Below are positions 52,201-59,963 of a DNA stretch of 64,000 nt, one piece after another. Within the stretch, counting starts at the first letter, position 1; every line of letters starts with the position of its first letter. The stretch is from assembly GCF_025061645.1 (NCBI RefSeq), contig NZ_JANYMP010000002.1:498494-562493 (forward strand), given 5' to 3'. The notes under the pieces were generated by a model. The model had not been told where the DNA came from. It did no database searches and saw only the letters and a list, made by a program, of their open reading frames with translations. The position numbers and the translations under genes were made by a program. Origin of the DNA: Umezawaea endophytica (GTDB lineage Bacteria > Actinomycetota > Actinomycetes > Mycobacteriales > Pseudonocardiaceae).

Positions 52201-53870
52201 CCGGTGAACAGCACGGCCGTCCGGCCCTCCACCGCCTCGCTCGCCACGGGGGAGCCGTCGGCGAGGGCCTGGAGACCGGCGACCAGGTCGTCGCGGTCCT
52301 CGGCCACGACGACCGCGCGGTGGTCCAGGTGCGCCCGCGTGGTCGCGGTGGAGAAGCCGAGGTCGGCGAGGTCGCCGTCCCAGTCCAGGAGGTTGCGGGC
52401 CTGGGCGCGCAGGGCTTCCTCGGTCTTGCCCGACAGCGCCACCGGAACCAGTGGCAGCGCACGACGTTCGATCGTCTCGGCGGCGGCTTCCGGCGCCTGC
52501 TCCAGGATCGCGTGCGCGTTCGTGCCGCTGTAACCGAAGGACGACACACCGGCCCGGCGGAGGTGCCCGGTCTCGGGCCACGGGCGGGTTTCCGTCACCA
52601 GTTCGGCCGCGCCGGAACTCCAGTCGATCTGCGGCGACGGCGCGTCCACGTGCAGCGTCTTGGGCACGACGCCGTGCTGGAGCGAGAGGACCGTCTTGAT
52701 GATCGCGGCGACACCCGCCGCGGCCTGGGTGTGGCCGATGTTCGACTTCACCGAACCGAGCAGCAGCGGGGTGTCGCGCTCGGGCCCGTAGGCCTCGATC
52801 AGCGCCTGCGCCTCGATCGGGTCGCCGAGCTTCGTGCCGGTGCCGTGCGCCTCGATCACGTCGACGTCCATCGCGGACAGCCGCGCGTCGGCCAGCGCCT
52901 GGCGGATGACGCGCTGCTGCGACGGGCCGTTCGGGGCGGTCAGGCCGTTGGACGCGCCGTCCTGGTTCACCGCGATGCCGCGGACGACCGCGAGCACGTC
53001 GTGGCCGTTGCGCAGCGCGTCGGACAGCCGTTCCACCAGCACCAGGCCGACGCCGTCACCCCAGCTCGTGCCGTCGGCGCCCGCCGCGAACGACTTGCAG
53101 CGCGCGTCCCACGACAGGCCGCGGGCACGGCTGAAGTCGATGAAGGCACCGGGGGAGGTCATGATCGTCGCGCCGCCTGCCAACGCGAGGTCGCACTCGC
53201 CGTTGCGCAGCGCCTGCACCGCGAGGTGCAGCGTCACCAGGGAACCCGAGCACGCCGTGTCGACCGTGACGGCGGGGCCTTCGAGGCCGAACGTGTAGGA
53301 CAGGCGGCCGGAGATCATGCTCGCCGCCGTGCCCGTGCCGACGTGGCCCTCGAGGCCTTCGGGCAGTTCGCCCTGGAGGTTGGTGAAGTAGTCCTGGCCG
53401 TTGGTGGAGGTGAACACACCGGTTCGGCTGCCGCGCAACGAGTGCGGGTCGATGCCCGCGCGTTCGAACGTGTGCCACGCGGTCTCCAGCAGCAGGCGCT
53501 GCTGCGGGTCCATCGTGATCGCCTCGCGCGGCGAGATGCCGAAGAAGCTCGGGTCGAACTCGGCGACCCCGTCGACGAAGGCGCCCTCCATGACGTAGGA
53601 GGTGCCCTGGTGGTCGGGATCGGGGTGGTACAACGCTTCCAGGTCCCAGCCGCGGTCCGTGGGGAACGGCGCGACGGCGTCCCGGCCGTTCACGACGAAG
53701 TCCCACAGCTCTTCCGGTGAGGTGATCCCGCCCGCGAAGCGGCAGCCCATCGCCACGACCGCCACGGGCTCCTGGCCCGCGTTCTCGACCTCCTGCAACC
53801 GGTGGCGCGTGCTGTGCAGGTCCGCGGTCACCCGCCTGAGGTAGTCGCGGAGCTTCTCCTCGTTGGACAT
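43278..53870 (-). CDS. Bimodular type I polyketide synthase (KS-AT-DH-ER-KR-ACP-KS-AT-KR-ACP)
   Basis: 3530 residues; AAGGG precedes ATG 53870. An N-terminal coiled-coil docking segment (1-33) starts the chain. Module 1: KS with Cys207 in [11 protein letters not shown] with Ser636 (GHSIGE) and HAFHSP, which marks malonyl-CoA; DH with His934 ([10 protein letters not shown]) and an HPALLD Asp; ER with [11 protein letters not shown] near 1460; KR with TGGTGGLG and Tyr1785; ACP Ser1952. Module 2: KS Cys2175 (DTACSSSLV); malonyl AT Ser2613; KR with TGGTGALG and Tyr3251, carrying Trp eight residues before Tyr and no LDD, so A-type; ACP Ser3414. A C-terminal docking tail (about 3470-3530) follows. 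There is no loading module (KS1 has Cys, not Gln) and no thioesterase. Predicted action: add a fully reduced C2, then a beta-hydroxy C2 unit. Confidence 0.96.
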   Translation of the reverse strand: MSNEEKLRDYLRRVTADLHSTRHRLQEVENAGQEPVAVVAMGCRFAGGITSPEELWDFVVNGRDAVAPFPTDRGWDLEALYHPDPDHQGTSYVMEGAFVDGVAEFDPSFFGISPREAITMDPQQRLLLETAWHTFERAGIDPHSLRGSRTGVFTSTNGQDYFTNLQGELPEGLEGHVGTGTAASMISGRLSYTFGLEGPAVTVDTACSGSLVTLHLAVQALRNGECDLALAGGATIMTSPGAFIDFSRARGLSWDARCKSFAAGADGTSWGDGVGLVLVERLSDALRNGHDVLAVVRGIAVNQDGASNGLTAPNGPSQQRVIRQALADARLSAMDVDVIEAHGTGTKLGDPIEAQALIEAYGPERDTPLLLGSVKSNIGHTQAAAGVAAIIKTVLSLQHGVVPKTLHVDAPSPQIDWSSGAAELVTETRPWPETGHLRRAGVSSFGYSGTNAHAILEQAPEAAAETIERRALPLVPVALSGKTEEALRAQARNLLDWDGDLADLGFSTATTRAHLDHRAVVVAEDRDDLVAGLQALADGSPVASEAVEGRTAVLFTGQGSQRIAMGQALHAAFPVYAEAFDAVCDRFDPRLREALNDADLLNQTEFTQPALFAIEVALYRLVESWGVTPDFLAGHSIGELAAAHVAGVLSLDDATTLVAARGKLMQALPTGGAMIALQATEDEVRKHLTDRVSIAAINGPRSIVIVGDEDAATAVIAQFTDRKSKRLTVSHAFHSPRMDGMLAEFRAVAEGLTFNAPTTSIVSTLTGKLVTDEEITSPEYWVRHVREAVRFADAVRTLESEGVTTFLELGPDGVLTAMASETATRARLVPSLRKDRDEVRAIVTALGAAHVSGAPVDWTAFYAGSGARRVPLPTYAFQRERYWVESGQAAQDVTSAGLGSADHPLLAAVLSAPGGGTLFTARLSLAGHAWLGDHVVSGNAVVPGTALVELAIRAGDELGCGHLEELLLQAPLVLPQQGAVTLCVSVAEPDASERRAITVYSRQDTDEWTTHAIGVLTDERVPAGFDLATWPPPGAETVELGSVYEDLAESGLVYGPVFRGLKAAWRDGDDLYAEVGLPDAEHRPASQFGVHPALLDSVLHALGLGAEKQETGSLPFSWNGVSLYAAGATTLRARISPAGQGVSISVADGGGAPVARVDSLVLRQIGGIKSGGAKSDSLFRVDWTALSLEGQENAARPVVLHAPDGDPREVTARVLADLQEHLAGDDVLVVVTSGAVAVLPGEDVPNLAHAAASGLVRAAQSEHLDRIFLVDTDSPDQLDAAALVAAGEGEVAIRGGKAFAPRLVRAFAGTVPAFEGDGPWRMDFTEQGTVDNLVTIPWPEVTRDLEPHEVRIGVRAAGVNFRDVMNALGMYPGDAGLMGLEAAGVVLAVGSGVDGLAPGDRVMGMMDAAFGPVAVADHRMVCPMPAGWTFTEAAGVPLVFLTALYGLGDLAGLGAGESVLIHAAAGGVGMAATQVARQLGAEVYGTASTGKWHVLRAAGIPDDHIASSRTTEFERQFTTATGGRGVDVVLDALSGEFVDASLRLVGLDGGGRFVEMGKTDVREVDEVAAQYPGVRYRAFDLIEAGPDRIKEMLHQLYDWFSAGSLRPLPVTAWDLHRAPEAFRYLGQAKHIGKVVLTIPAKLDGTVLITGGTGGLGAELARHLVGQGVRHLVLTSRRGPDAPGAAELVAELDAQVDVVACDVSDRASLEALLAGIPTLSGVVHTAGVLADGIVESLTPDRIDTVFAPKVDAAWHLHELTRDRDLAMFVLFSSSAGLLGSPGQANYAAANTYLNGLAAHRRSLGLPGIALTWGLWDQSAGMGAGLSKVDLARMARAGMPALAMAEGMALFDSALVLDEPVTVPIKLDLGSLRSAKNDLHPLLRGLVRVPVRRAAAGSGAESSQWSQKLGSLSPAEQDELLLDMVRGQVAVVLGFSSAQQVQPGRGLVDMGLDSLSAVELRNTLSSATGLRLPATVVFDYPTPQALAGHLRTELVDAAGSGPAQAVAATVGSDEPIAIVSMACRLPGGVRSPEDLWDLVSTGRDAIAPLPVDRGWAVEDFDFDVAGGGFVDHATDFDPAFFGISPREALAMDPQQRLLLETTWETFERAGLDPAALRGSQAGVFIGGSATDYGSGGVTVPDELAGLLLTGSTPSVMSGRIAYTFGLEGPAMTVDTACSSSLVALHLAAQALRRGECDLALAGGVMVLSTPALFEEFAKQSGLSADGRCKAFAAGADGTGWAEGVGMLLVERLSDARRNGHDVLAVVRGSAVNQDGASSTLTAPNGPSQQRVIRQALANSGLSPADVDVIEAHGTGTKLGDPIEAQAVLATYGQDRENPVLLGSLKSNIGHAQSAAGVAGVIKMVQAIRHGIAPKTLHVDEPSPHVDWASGAVELLTDARAWPETGNPRRAGVSAFGIGGTNAHLILEQAPEAATSGFGSSGPSRPVGGAAQRKPLPLVPVVLSARSPESLRAQADRVAALPPTDLTDLGFSLATTRSLFEHRAVVVAETHEDLVRELATIDAGSASGGRLAVLFTGQGSQRIGMGQELHAAYPVFAQAFDAVCDQFDPRVREAFTNADLLNQTEFTQPALFALEVALYRLVESWGVTPEFLAGHSIGELAAAHVAGVLSLEDAATLVAARGKLMQALPTGGAMIALQATEDEVLPHLTDRVSIAAVNGPTSVVVSGDEDAVTAVISRFGDRKSKRLTVSHAFHSPRMDDMLDEFQVVAKGLDYAAPRVPIVSTLTGKLVTAEEITSPEYWVRHVREAVRFADAVTTLEAEGVGTFLELGPDGVLTAMGADSVQQAVLVTALRADRSEPRTLLKALGKVHARGVDVDWAGMFADTGAQRVALPTYAFQHDRFWLDAAPRSSASAAADAEFWAAVEQEDLASLAGLDLSGDLPLRDVLPALSTWRRGSRERSAVDGWRYRARWQPVDPGSTTASGRWLVVADLHEAALLAGLAAHGLDVVPVDAYSDRGALAKSIADAGPADGVLALARDPEATLVLVQALGDAGLDAPLWCLTRGAVSTGNDHVDPLKAAVWGLGRVVALEHPERWGGLVDLPSTMDGEGLHRLLTVLAGREDQVAIRAGGVFGRRLAHAPARANARPWTPGGTALITGGTGALGGHVARWLAAAGVDHLVLTSRRGPEAPGAAGLTAELEALGARVTVAACDTTNRAAVAALVAEHPPTSVFHAAGTELVRPIHEHDTDEFDAVLAAKVTGARHLDELVGDVDAFVLFSSISATWGSGAQAAYSAANAALDGLAEARSARGAAALSVAWGPWAGGGMADAEATEALRLRGVVALPSAQALTALGEALAQHDTTVTVADVDWQRFAAVFTAARPSPLIADLPEVAQAPRAATPDRSTLVGELAALTPMEQDRHLMDLVRSRVAAVLGHSGIEAVQPDRAFGDLGFDSLSAVELRDTLGSSTGLALPATLIFDYPTSTALVEFLRTALELDDQVHVPVLDELAQLENAVARTDLDGDTRAAVVGRLQSLLTRCAPSGGGTSIVDQIDAADDDEMFALIDQEFGA

Positions 53871-54019
53871 TCAGCGCCACCCTTTTCACGAAGCCCGCAC
53901 GACAATTCCCCGGCACAGATCGCTTGTCGAAAGCTAGTGACGGGCTCGTGGGGACGACACCCCTGACGGCCCCCAATGCGACCCCTATCGTCGCGGAAGG
54001 GCAGGTCAGAGCGGGTGGA

Positions 54020-54056
54020 CCCGACACCCCGCCCGGCTAGCGGACGGGGTGTCGGG
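54020..54056 (-). terminator. Hairpin between ferredoxin gene and PKS
   Basis: CCCGACACCCCG and CGGGGTGTCGGG form a 12-bp perfect stem with a 13-base loop, 6 bases after the ferredoxin stop. No T tract follows, so it may attenuate rather than end transcription into the PKS. The PKS start is 150 bases on. Confidence 0.75.
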
Positions 54057-54062
54057 GGGTGC

Positions 54063-54257
54063 TCACTCGTGCACGGTGATGGCGCCCGCGGGGCACAGCG
54101 CCGCCGCCTCGCGCGCCGCCGCGTGGTGCGACGCGGCGGGTTCGGCGTCGAGCACGACGACCGTGCCGTCGTCCTCGCTCTGGTCGAAGACGTCCGGGTC
54201 GGTCAGCACGCACATGCCGGAACCGCAGCACTTCGTCGCATCGGCTTCTACCTTCAT
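54063..54257 (-). CDS. 3Fe-4S-type ferredoxin
   Basis: 64 residues. Begins MKVEADATKCCGSGMCVLTD; Cys10, Cys16 and a C-terminal Cys in ALCPAGAI are the ligands of a single cluster of the type that serves actinomycete P450s. ATG overlaps the P450 stop by 4 bases (ATGA), so the redox pair is translated together. It delivers electrons to the P450. Confidence 0.93.
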   Translation of the reverse strand: MKVEADATKCCGSGMCVLTDPDVFDQSEDDGTVVVLDAEPAASHHAAAREAAALCPAGAITVHE

Positions 54258-55456
54258 GACCACCCCACCGGTAGGGCGTGCACCCCGTAGATCGCCATGT
54301 CGGTGCGCAGCGGCACCTCGTCCACCGGCACCGAGAGGCGGAGGTCGGGGAACTCGCGGAACAGTGCGGCGAAGCCTATCCGCATCTCGATCCGCGCGAG
54401 CTGCTGGCCGAGGCACTGGTGCACGCCGTGGCCGAAGCTCATGTGGCCGCTCGCCGAGCGCTCGACGTCGAACTCGTCCGGGCGGTCGAACTTGTGCGGG
54501 TCGCGGTTCGCCGCGGGCAGCGACAGCGACAGCGTCTCGCCCGCCTTGACCTGGTGGCCGCCGATCTCGACGTCCTCCAGCGCCGTGCGGGTCGCGCCGA
54601 ACTGCACGATCGTCTGGTACCGCAGCAGTTCCTCGACGGTGTTGTCGATCAGCGACGGGTCGGCCCGCAGCGCGGCGAGCTGGTCGGGGTTGCTCAGCAG
54701 GGTCAGCGTGCCGAGGCCCAGCATGTTCGCCGTCGTCTCGTGACCGGCGATCAGGAGCAGCACCCCCATGCCGGTGACCTCTTCGTCGTCGAGGTGCTCG
54801 TCGGCGGCGATCAGCCCGCTGAGCATGTCGTCGCCGGGCTCGGAGCGCTTGCGCCGCACCAGGTCGCGGATGAAGTCCTTCACCCGCTCGAACGCCGCCA
54901 TCGCCTCGTCGACGCTGGACTCCAGCCGCAGGGCCGTCGCGGTGTCCTCCTGGAACGAGTGCCGCTCCTCGTACGGCACACCCAGCAGTTCGCAGATCAC
55001 CAGCGACGGCACGGGCAGCGCGAACGCCGTGACGAGGTCGGCGGACGTGCCCCGCTCCCGCATCTCCGCGATCTGCCCGAGGACGATCTCCTCGACGCGG
55101 GCCGACAGGAGGTTCATCCGCCGGACGGTGAACTGGCCGGTGAGCAGCTTGCGGTACTTCGTGTGGTCGGGCGCGTCCATGCCGATGAACATGCCCGGCG
55201 TCGCCGGTGGCCTGCGGCCGATCGGGGTGTTGCCACGCCGGATCGCGATGTGGTGCAGCTCGGATCGCGAGCTGAAGCGGCGGTCGCCCATCACCTGGCG
55301 GACCAGTTCGTGGCCCGTGACGAGCCAGCCGAGGTGCCCGTCCGGGAACCGGAGCCGGTTCATCGGTGTTTCCTCGCGGAGGACTCCCAGCTCAGCGGGT
55401 GGGTCGAACGGGTTGTCACGGGTCATGGGCAGACCCGTGGAGATCGTTTCGGTCAT
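54254..55456 (-). CDS. Cytochrome P450 (CYP105-like)
   Basis: 400 residues; ATG 55456 has GGGAGGT seven bases upstream. I-helix LLLIAGHETTANM (oxygen activation Thr), ExxR in EELLRYQ, and heme-binding FGHGVHQCLGQQLAR with the Cys thiolate. Soluble bacterial class I enzyme, with the ferredoxin encoded next. The pair lies directly upstream of the PKS on the same strand, so a tailoring oxidation of the polyketide is the simplest role. Xenobiotic oxidation is an alternative for CYP105-like enzymes. Confidence 0.94.
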   Translation of the reverse strand: MTETISTGLPMTRDNPFDPPAELGVLREETPMNRLRFPDGHLGWLVTGHELVRQVMGDRRFSSRSELHHIAIRRGNTPIGRRPPATPGMFIGMDAPDHTKYRKLLTGQFTVRRMNLLSARVEEIVLGQIAEMRERGTSADLVTAFALPVPSLVICELLGVPYEERHSFQEDTATALRLESSVDEAMAAFERVKDFIRDLVRRKRSEPGDDMLSGLIAADEHLDDEEVTGMGVLLLIAGHETTANMLGLGTLTLLSNPDQLAALRADPSLIDNTVEELLRYQTIVQFGATRTALEDVEIGGHQVKAGETLSLSLPAANRDPHKFDRPDEFDVERSASGHMSFGHGVHQCLGQQLARIEMRIGFAALFREFPDLRLSVPVDEVPLRTDMAIYGVHALPVGWS

Positions 55457-55534
55457 CTTGCACACCTCCCAGTGCGTTAAGGGACCTACTTCAGAAGCTA
55501 CAGAAGATTTACGACTCCGTGAAGAACATTGTTT

Positions 55535-57112
55535 TCATATGAGGTCGAGGCGAGGCCACGAGTCCAGGTCACGCCGCAGCCGACGGTCGTGGGTCGCCAC
55601 GACGACCGCGGCGGACGTCACCCGGATGGCCTCCGTCAGCTCGTCCACCAACGTGATCGACAGGTGGTTCGTCGGCTCGTCCAGCAGCAGGACGTGCGGG
55701 GACCCGAGCAGCAGCAACGCCAGTGACAGCCGCCTGCGCTGCCCGGTGGACAGCCGCCCGACCGGCCGGGTCAGGTCGACGTCGGGCAGCAGGCCCAGCG
55801 CGCGCAGCGGTTCGGGGTCGCGCACCAGGCGGGCCGGGCTCAGCGAGGGGTCGGCGAAGTCCGACTCCTGCGCCAGCAGGCCGATCCGGGTCCCGGCCCC
55901 GTGCCGGACGACGCCGGTCGCGGGCGCCAGCCGCCCGGCCAGCACGGCCAGCAGCGTCGACTTGCCCGTCCCGTTGGCGCCGGACACCACCAGCCTCCCG
56001 CACGCGGCGACGGCCAGGTCCGGGTGCGGGCGCAGCCTGCCGGGCACGGTGACGCCGGAGGCGCCCAGCAGCACCTCGTCCGGACCCGCGGCCAGGTCCG
56101 GGCCGGTGAACCGGAGCGGCTCCGGCGGTTTCGGCACCCGCTGCCCGGTCAGCTCGTCCAGCCTGCGGGCGACGGTGCGCATCCGGCCCGGCGCACGGGT
56201 CGCGCGCTTGTGCTTCCCGGCCCCCTTGGGAGGCCGCCACGACGTGATCAGCCGCGCCTCGGCCGCCGCGACCTTCTCGCGGAGTTCGGCGTCCCTGGCC
56301 GACTCCAGGGCGTACCGCTGCTCCCACCGCGCGCGTTCCGCCGCCTTCGCGGCCTTGAACGCCGAGTAGCCGCCGCCGTGCGCGACGACCTCGCCCTCGG
56401 CGTTCGGGTCCAGGTCCAGCAGGGCCGTGCACACCTCGTCGAGCAGCACCCGGTCGTGGCTGACCAGCACCACCACGCCGCGGTGCTCGCGCAGGCGCGC
56501 GGTCAGGTAGTCCATCCCCGTCGCGTCCAGGTGGTTCGTCGGCTCGTCCAGCAGCAGGACGTCCGCGCGCTCGGCGAGCACGCAGGCGAGCCGCACCCGG
56601 TACCGCTGCCCGACGGACAGCTCGGCCAGCCGCCGGGACCGGTCGGCGGGCGCGTCCAGCGCGGCGAGCGCCAGGTCGGCGCGCCGTTCCGCGTCCCACG
56701 CCTCCAGGCGTTCCGCCTCGGCCAGCGCTGCCGCGTAGCGGTCGTCCGCGCCCGGCTCGGCCTCGGCCAGCGCCGCGGCGGAACCGTCCACTTCGGACAG
56801 CGCGGCCCGTGCCGCCGCCGTCGCGCGGTCGAGGACCGTGCCGACGGTGTCGTCGTCGGCGAACGGGAGTTCCTGCGCCGCCACGGCCACCGAGCCGTGG
56901 CGGGTCACGGAGCCCGCGTCGGGTTCGAGGTCACCCGCGAGCAGGCCGAGCAGGGTGGACTTGCCCCGGCCGTTCTCGCCGATCACGCCGAGGCGTTGAC
57001 CGGCGGACGCGGTGAGCGAGATCCGGGACAGGACGGGTCGTTCCTCGAAGCCCTTGCTCAGGTCTTCGGCCCGCAGGTGGGCGTGGTGGGTCGGTTGTGG
57101 CACAGCGCGCAC
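55535..57112 (-). CDS. ABC-F ATPase (antibiotic-resistance type)
   Basis: 525 residues, two ABC domains and no membrane segments. Domain 1: GENGRGKST, signature LSVGQRYR, Walker B LLLDEPTNHLD; interdomain linker about 215-305, basic (ITSWRPPKGAGKHKRATRAP); domain 2: GANGTGKST, LSTGQRRR, LLLDEPTNHLS. Such proteins bind the ribosome E-site and displace drugs (OleB/TlrC/CarA-like). GTG 57112 follows AGAGG; GTG 57103 is possible. Position beside a PKS fits self-resistance, but general ABC-F stress roles cannot be excluded. Confidence 0.93.
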   Translation of the reverse strand: MRAVPQPTHHAHLRAEDLSKGFEERPVLSRISLTASAGQRLGVIGENGRGKSTLLGLLAGDLEPDAGSVTRHGSVAVAAQELPFADDDTVGTVLDRATAAARAALSEVDGSAAALAEAEPGADDRYAAALAEAERLEAWDAERRADLALAALDAPADRSRRLAELSVGQRYRVRLACVLAERADVLLLDEPTNHLDATGMDYLTARLREHRGVVVLVSHDRVLLDEVCTALLDLDPNAEGEVVAHGGGYSAFKAAKAAERARWEQRYALESARDAELREKVAAAEARLITSWRPPKGAGKHKRATRAPGRMRTVARRLDELTGQRVPKPPEPLRFTGPDLAAGPDEVLLGASGVTVPGRLRPHPDLAVAACGRLVVSGANGTGKSTLLAVLAGRLAPATGVVRHGAGTRIGLLAQESDFADPSLSPARLVRDPEPLRALGLLPDVDLTRPVGRLSTGQRRRLSLALLLLGSPHVLLLDEPTNHLSITLVDELTEAIRVTSAAVVVATHDRRLRRDLDSWPRLDLI

Positions 57113-57251
57113 AGGTCACCTCTTGACGGCGGGGACGCGCGCCGAGGAGAGCGGGGCGCGTTCCACTGGTTCTGGTGCTCAAGCCGGGGTGGCGAGCGTT
57201 TCGGGCACATCGAGGACCGGCGTGCGACCGCACGCCGAACCGTGGCCGAAC

Positions 57252-57284
57252 TCAGAGGTAGAACACGCCGAAAGGTGATCCCAT
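57252..57284 (-). CDS. Possible leader peptide of the ABC-F gene
   Basis: ATG at 57284 opens a 10-residue frame, MGSPFGVFYL, ending 139 bases before the ABC-F start. TATCGT lies 7 bases before the ATG, so a leaderless transcript could begin here. Short leader frames control many ABC-F genes by ribosome stalling; this one is inferred only from position. Confidence 0.35.
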   Translation of the reverse strand: MGSPFGVFYL

Positions 57285-57325
57285 GGCCCCGACGATAGGG
57301 ACGGGCCCGGCGGCCCGCCACCGAT

Positions 57326-57925
57326 TTACCCCCGCAGCACCCCGAGCAGGGCGGCGCGGAACGCGTGCCGGAGCTGGTCGCGGCTCTCGGGCGTGCCGGG
57401 CGGCGGTGCGGTCGTCACGCCCGCGCCCGCGAGCCGGTCGAACAGCAGGCCGTCGACGAACGCCACCAGCGCGCGGCTGTCGCGGTCCGGGTCGGTGGAG
57501 CCCGCCAGCGCCACGACCGCGCGCGCCTGGGCCCGCGGCCGGTCCCCGTGAGCGAGGATCGTGCGCAGCTCCGGGTGGTGGGTGGCCTCCAGCAGGCAGG
57601 CGAACCGCGCCAGCGACCGGGACCGCCCCACCGTGAGCCAGTGGTCCAGCAGGGCGGCCACGCCCTCGGCGAGCCGGTCGACGTCCGCCGGGCCGTCGAC
57701 CGCGAGGTGGTCCAGCCGGGCTGTGGTGATCTCGGCGTCGTCGAGGTCCGCGAGCCGCTGGACGAGCCCCTCCACGAGCGCCTTGCGGGTGCGGAAGTAC
57801 GCCGACGTCGACCCTGGCGGCACCCCCGCCTCGGCGTCGACGGCGCGGTGGGTCAGGCCGCGCATCCCGTGCGCGGCCACGACCTCGATGGCCGCGTCGG
57901 CGAGCAGGTCCATGCGGTCGGTCAC
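57326..57925 (-). CDS. TetR-family transcriptional regulator
   Basis: 199 residues, GTG start with GAGGTG upstream. HTH region LADAAIEVVAAHGMRGLTHR ... VPPGSTSAYFRTRKAL; ligand domain from about 75 with no recognised ligand type. Divergent from the FAD monooxygenase gene, with matching operator sites between them, so it most likely represses that gene and itself. Confidence 0.93.
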   Translation of the reverse strand: MTDRMDLLADAAIEVVAAHGMRGLTHRAVDAEAGVPPGSTSAYFRTRKALVEGLVQRLADLDDAEITTARLDHLAVDGPADVDRLAEGVAALLDHWLTVGRSRSLARFACLLEATHHPELRTILAHGDRPRAQARAVVALAGSTDPDRDSRALVAFVDGLLFDRLAGAGVTTAPPPGTPESRDQLRHAFRAALLGVLRG

Positions 57926-57936
57926 GGTGACACCTC

Positions 57937-57976
57937 GTTTCTACAGTTGTAGTATCGCGGCTCTACACCTGTAGAA
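57937..57976. promoter_or_regulatory. TetR operator pair
   Basis: TTTCTACAGTTGTAG (57937-57951) and CTACACCTGTAGAAA (57962-57976) are inverted copies of one another with one mismatch, and each is itself near-palindromic (CTACA..TGTAG). They lie between divergent tetR and monooxygenase starts. Confidence 0.75.
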
Positions 57977-57990
57977 AACGAGGGGGCGGC

Positions 57991-59163
57991 ATGCGGGGAA
58001 CGGCGGTGGTGGTCGGCGGGGGACTGGGCGGCCTGACGGCGGCGGTCGCGCTGCGGCGGGTCGGCTGGCGGGTGACCGTGCTCGAACGCGCGCCCGAGTT
58101 CGGCGAGGTCGGGGCGGGCATCGGCGTGATGCCCAACGCCCTGCGCGCGCTCGACGCGCTCGGCCTCGGCGACGCCGTGCGCCGGGAGGGCACCCCGCGC
58201 CTGCCCGGCGGCGTCCTCGACCACCGGGGTCGGGCGCTCGGGCACCTGGACGAGGACGGTCTCGACCGCCTGGGCAGGCTGGTCGCGATCCACCGCGCCG
58301 ACCTGCACCGGGTCCTGCGCTCCGCGCTGCCCGCCGACAGCCTCGTCACCTCGGCCGACGTCGTGGAGGTGGAACCCGCCGTGCGCTACCTCGTGGACGG
58401 CGAGCCCGTGGAGCTGGAGGCGGACCTGGTGGTCGCGGCGGACGGCATCGCCAGCCGGGTCCGCTCGACGCTCTGGCCGGACGCGCCCGAACCGGTCTAC
58501 GCGGGGACGACGGCGTGGCGCGCGGTCGTCGACCACGACGGCCCGCTGGAGATCGGCCAGACCCTGGGGCCGGGCACGGAGTTCGGCGTCCTGCCGCTCG
58601 CCGCGGGCCGGGTCTACTGGTACGCCGCGACCCTGTCGCCCGCGGGCCTGCGCGCCGACGACGAACTCGCCGAGGTGAAGAGGCTCGTCGACGGCTGGCA
58701 CGACCCGATCCCGGCGCTGCTGGCCGCCACCGACCCGGAGTCCGTGCTGCGCCACGACGTCCACGAGCTGGCGAGCCCGCTGCCCACGTACGTGCGCGGC
58801 CGGGTGGCCCTGCTGGGCGATTCGGCGCACGCCATGACGCCGTTCCTCGGGCAGGGCGCGTGCCAGGCGATCGAGGACGGCGTGGTGCTGGCGGCCGCGT
58901 GCGCGGACGGCGCGACCGTGGCGGAGGCGCTGGCCCGGTACGACCGCGAGCGCAGGCCCCGCACGCAGGCCGTGGCCAGGGCGTCGCGGCTCATGGGCCG
59001 TGCCGGGCACGGCCTGCGCAACCCGGTGGCCGTCGCGGCGCGCAACGCGCTGCTGCGGGCGGTCCCGGCGAAGGTCGCGGTGTCCGGGATGGCGCGGTTC
59101 AGCGCCTGGCGGCCACCGGTGCTCGTGGCACGGCCGCCTTCTCCTTCGGCCCCACCAGCCTGA
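57991..59163 (+). CDS. FAD-dependent aromatic monooxygenase-like protein
   Basis: 390 residues; GAGGGGG precedes ATG. FAD/NAD motif VVGGGLGGLTAAVALRRVGW, DLVVAADGIASRVRS (DG motif) and the GDSAHAMTPFLGQGACQAIE ribose-binding motif, in class A flavin hydroxylase order (salicylate or kynurenine hydroxylase type). It would hydroxylate an aromatic or polyketide substrate with NAD(P)H. Its 3' end overlaps the convergent PAP2 gene by 65 bases. Confidence 0.92.
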   Translation: MRGTAVVVGGGLGGLTAAVALRRVGWRVTVLERAPEFGEVGAGIGVMPNALRALDALGLGDAVRREGTPRLPGGVLDHRGRALGHLDEDGLDRLGRLVAIHRADLHRVLRSALPADSLVTSADVVEVEPAVRYLVDGEPVELEADLVVAADGIASRVRSTLWPDAPEPVYAGTTAWRAVVDHDGPLEIGQTLGPGTEFGVLPLAAGRVYWYAATLSPAGLRADDELAEVKRLVDGWHDPIPALLAATDPESVLRHDVHELASPLPTYVRGRVALLGDSAHAMTPFLGQGACQAIEDGVVLAAACADGATVAEALARYDRERRPRTQAVARASRLMGRAGHGLRNPVAVAARNALLRAVPAKVAVSGMARFSAWRPPVLVARPPSPSAPPA

Positions 59164-59677
59164 CCGCGAGCAGCGCGAGGGTCACGCCGACGACCGAGCC
59201 GACCAGGAACCCGGCGACCACGTCGTGCGGGTAGTGCACGCCGACGAAGACCCTGGAGAACGCCATCAGCATCGCCAGCGGGATGACCAGCGGCGCGAGG
59301 CGCGTCCAGAGCACCGCCAGCACGACGGCGCAGGAGGCCGCGATCGTGGCGTGGTTGCTGGGGAAGGACCAGTCGCCGACGCTCGGGCACTCGGCGATGG
59401 GGACGGCGCCCGCCACGGCCCGGCACGGGCGGTCCTCCTGGATCAGCGACTTGGTCACCTCGCTGACCAGGTAGGCGCCGATGACGGCCAGCGGCGCGAC
59501 CAGCGCGAGGCGGTGGGTGGGCGTTCCCCTCGTGCGCCAGCCGTTCCACGCGAAGAGGGCCGCGAAGACCAGCAGACCCGCGTCGGTGCCTACGTCAGCG
59601 AACGAGTGCACCCATTCGGGGGTGCTCTGCGCGAAGCGCGTGATGAGCAGGTAGAGCTCGGCACTGGTGTTGATCAT
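59099..59677 (-). CDS. PAP2-family membrane phosphatase
   Basis: 192 residues from Met 59677. Five or six membrane helices with the phosphatase triad: KSLIQEDRP, SFPSNHATIAA and SRVFVGVHYPHD. Likely undecaprenyl-pyrophosphate or lipid phosphate phosphatase. An upstream extension of the frame to 59851 has no membrane or domain character and is ignored. Confidence 0.9.
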   Translation of the reverse strand: MINTSAELYLLITRFAQSTPEWVHSFADVGTDAGLLVFAALFAWNGWRTRGTPTHRLALVAPLAVIGAYLVSEVTKSLIQEDRPCRAVAGAVPIAECPSVGDWSFPSNHATIAASCAVVLAVLWTRLAPLVIPLAMLMAFSRVFVGVHYPHDVVAGFLVGSVVGVTLALLAVRLVGPKEKAAVPRAPVAARR

Positions 59678-59867
59678 TGTCCGCCGAGTATGCCGGTAGG
59701 TGAACGACGGATGAACGCGGGGGGCATCGCTTGACAAGGTGAATTCGTCACCGTATCGACTGAACAATCTATGTGATCTTGCCCACGGGTAACCGGAAGG
59801 CTTCCGAGGCGTAACGATTGCAACACCACTCGTAATCGCAGGTCTGGTCACCCGGTTGACGGATCAA

Positions 59868-59959
59868 GCACTTACGGTGTCCACCTCGGGTGCCTCGTCG
59901 GCGTAACTCGGTGACCGGCACGGCGGTGCACCGACCACGAAAGTGCAATTACGGTGTCC
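59868..59959 (+). repeat. Two GCA(C/A)TTACGGTGTCC repeats upstream of NOS gene
   Basis: GCACTTACGGTGTCC (59868-59882) and GCAATTACGGTGTCC (59945-59959), direct copies 77 bases apart with one difference. The second ends 4 bases before the probable NOS start. Candidate regulator sites. Confidence 0.6.
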
Positions 59960-59963
59960 CGCC

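Noticed and set aside
53250-53252. KSQ loading domain at the PKS N-terminus
   Set aside because: The active-site residue is Cys207, not Gln, so KS1 is an extension KS.
48603-53720. 1705-residue plus-strand frame opposite the PKS
   Set aside because: Low-complexity Arg/Gly/Val/His-rich translation, the usual antisense shadow of a high-GC gene; no domain seen.
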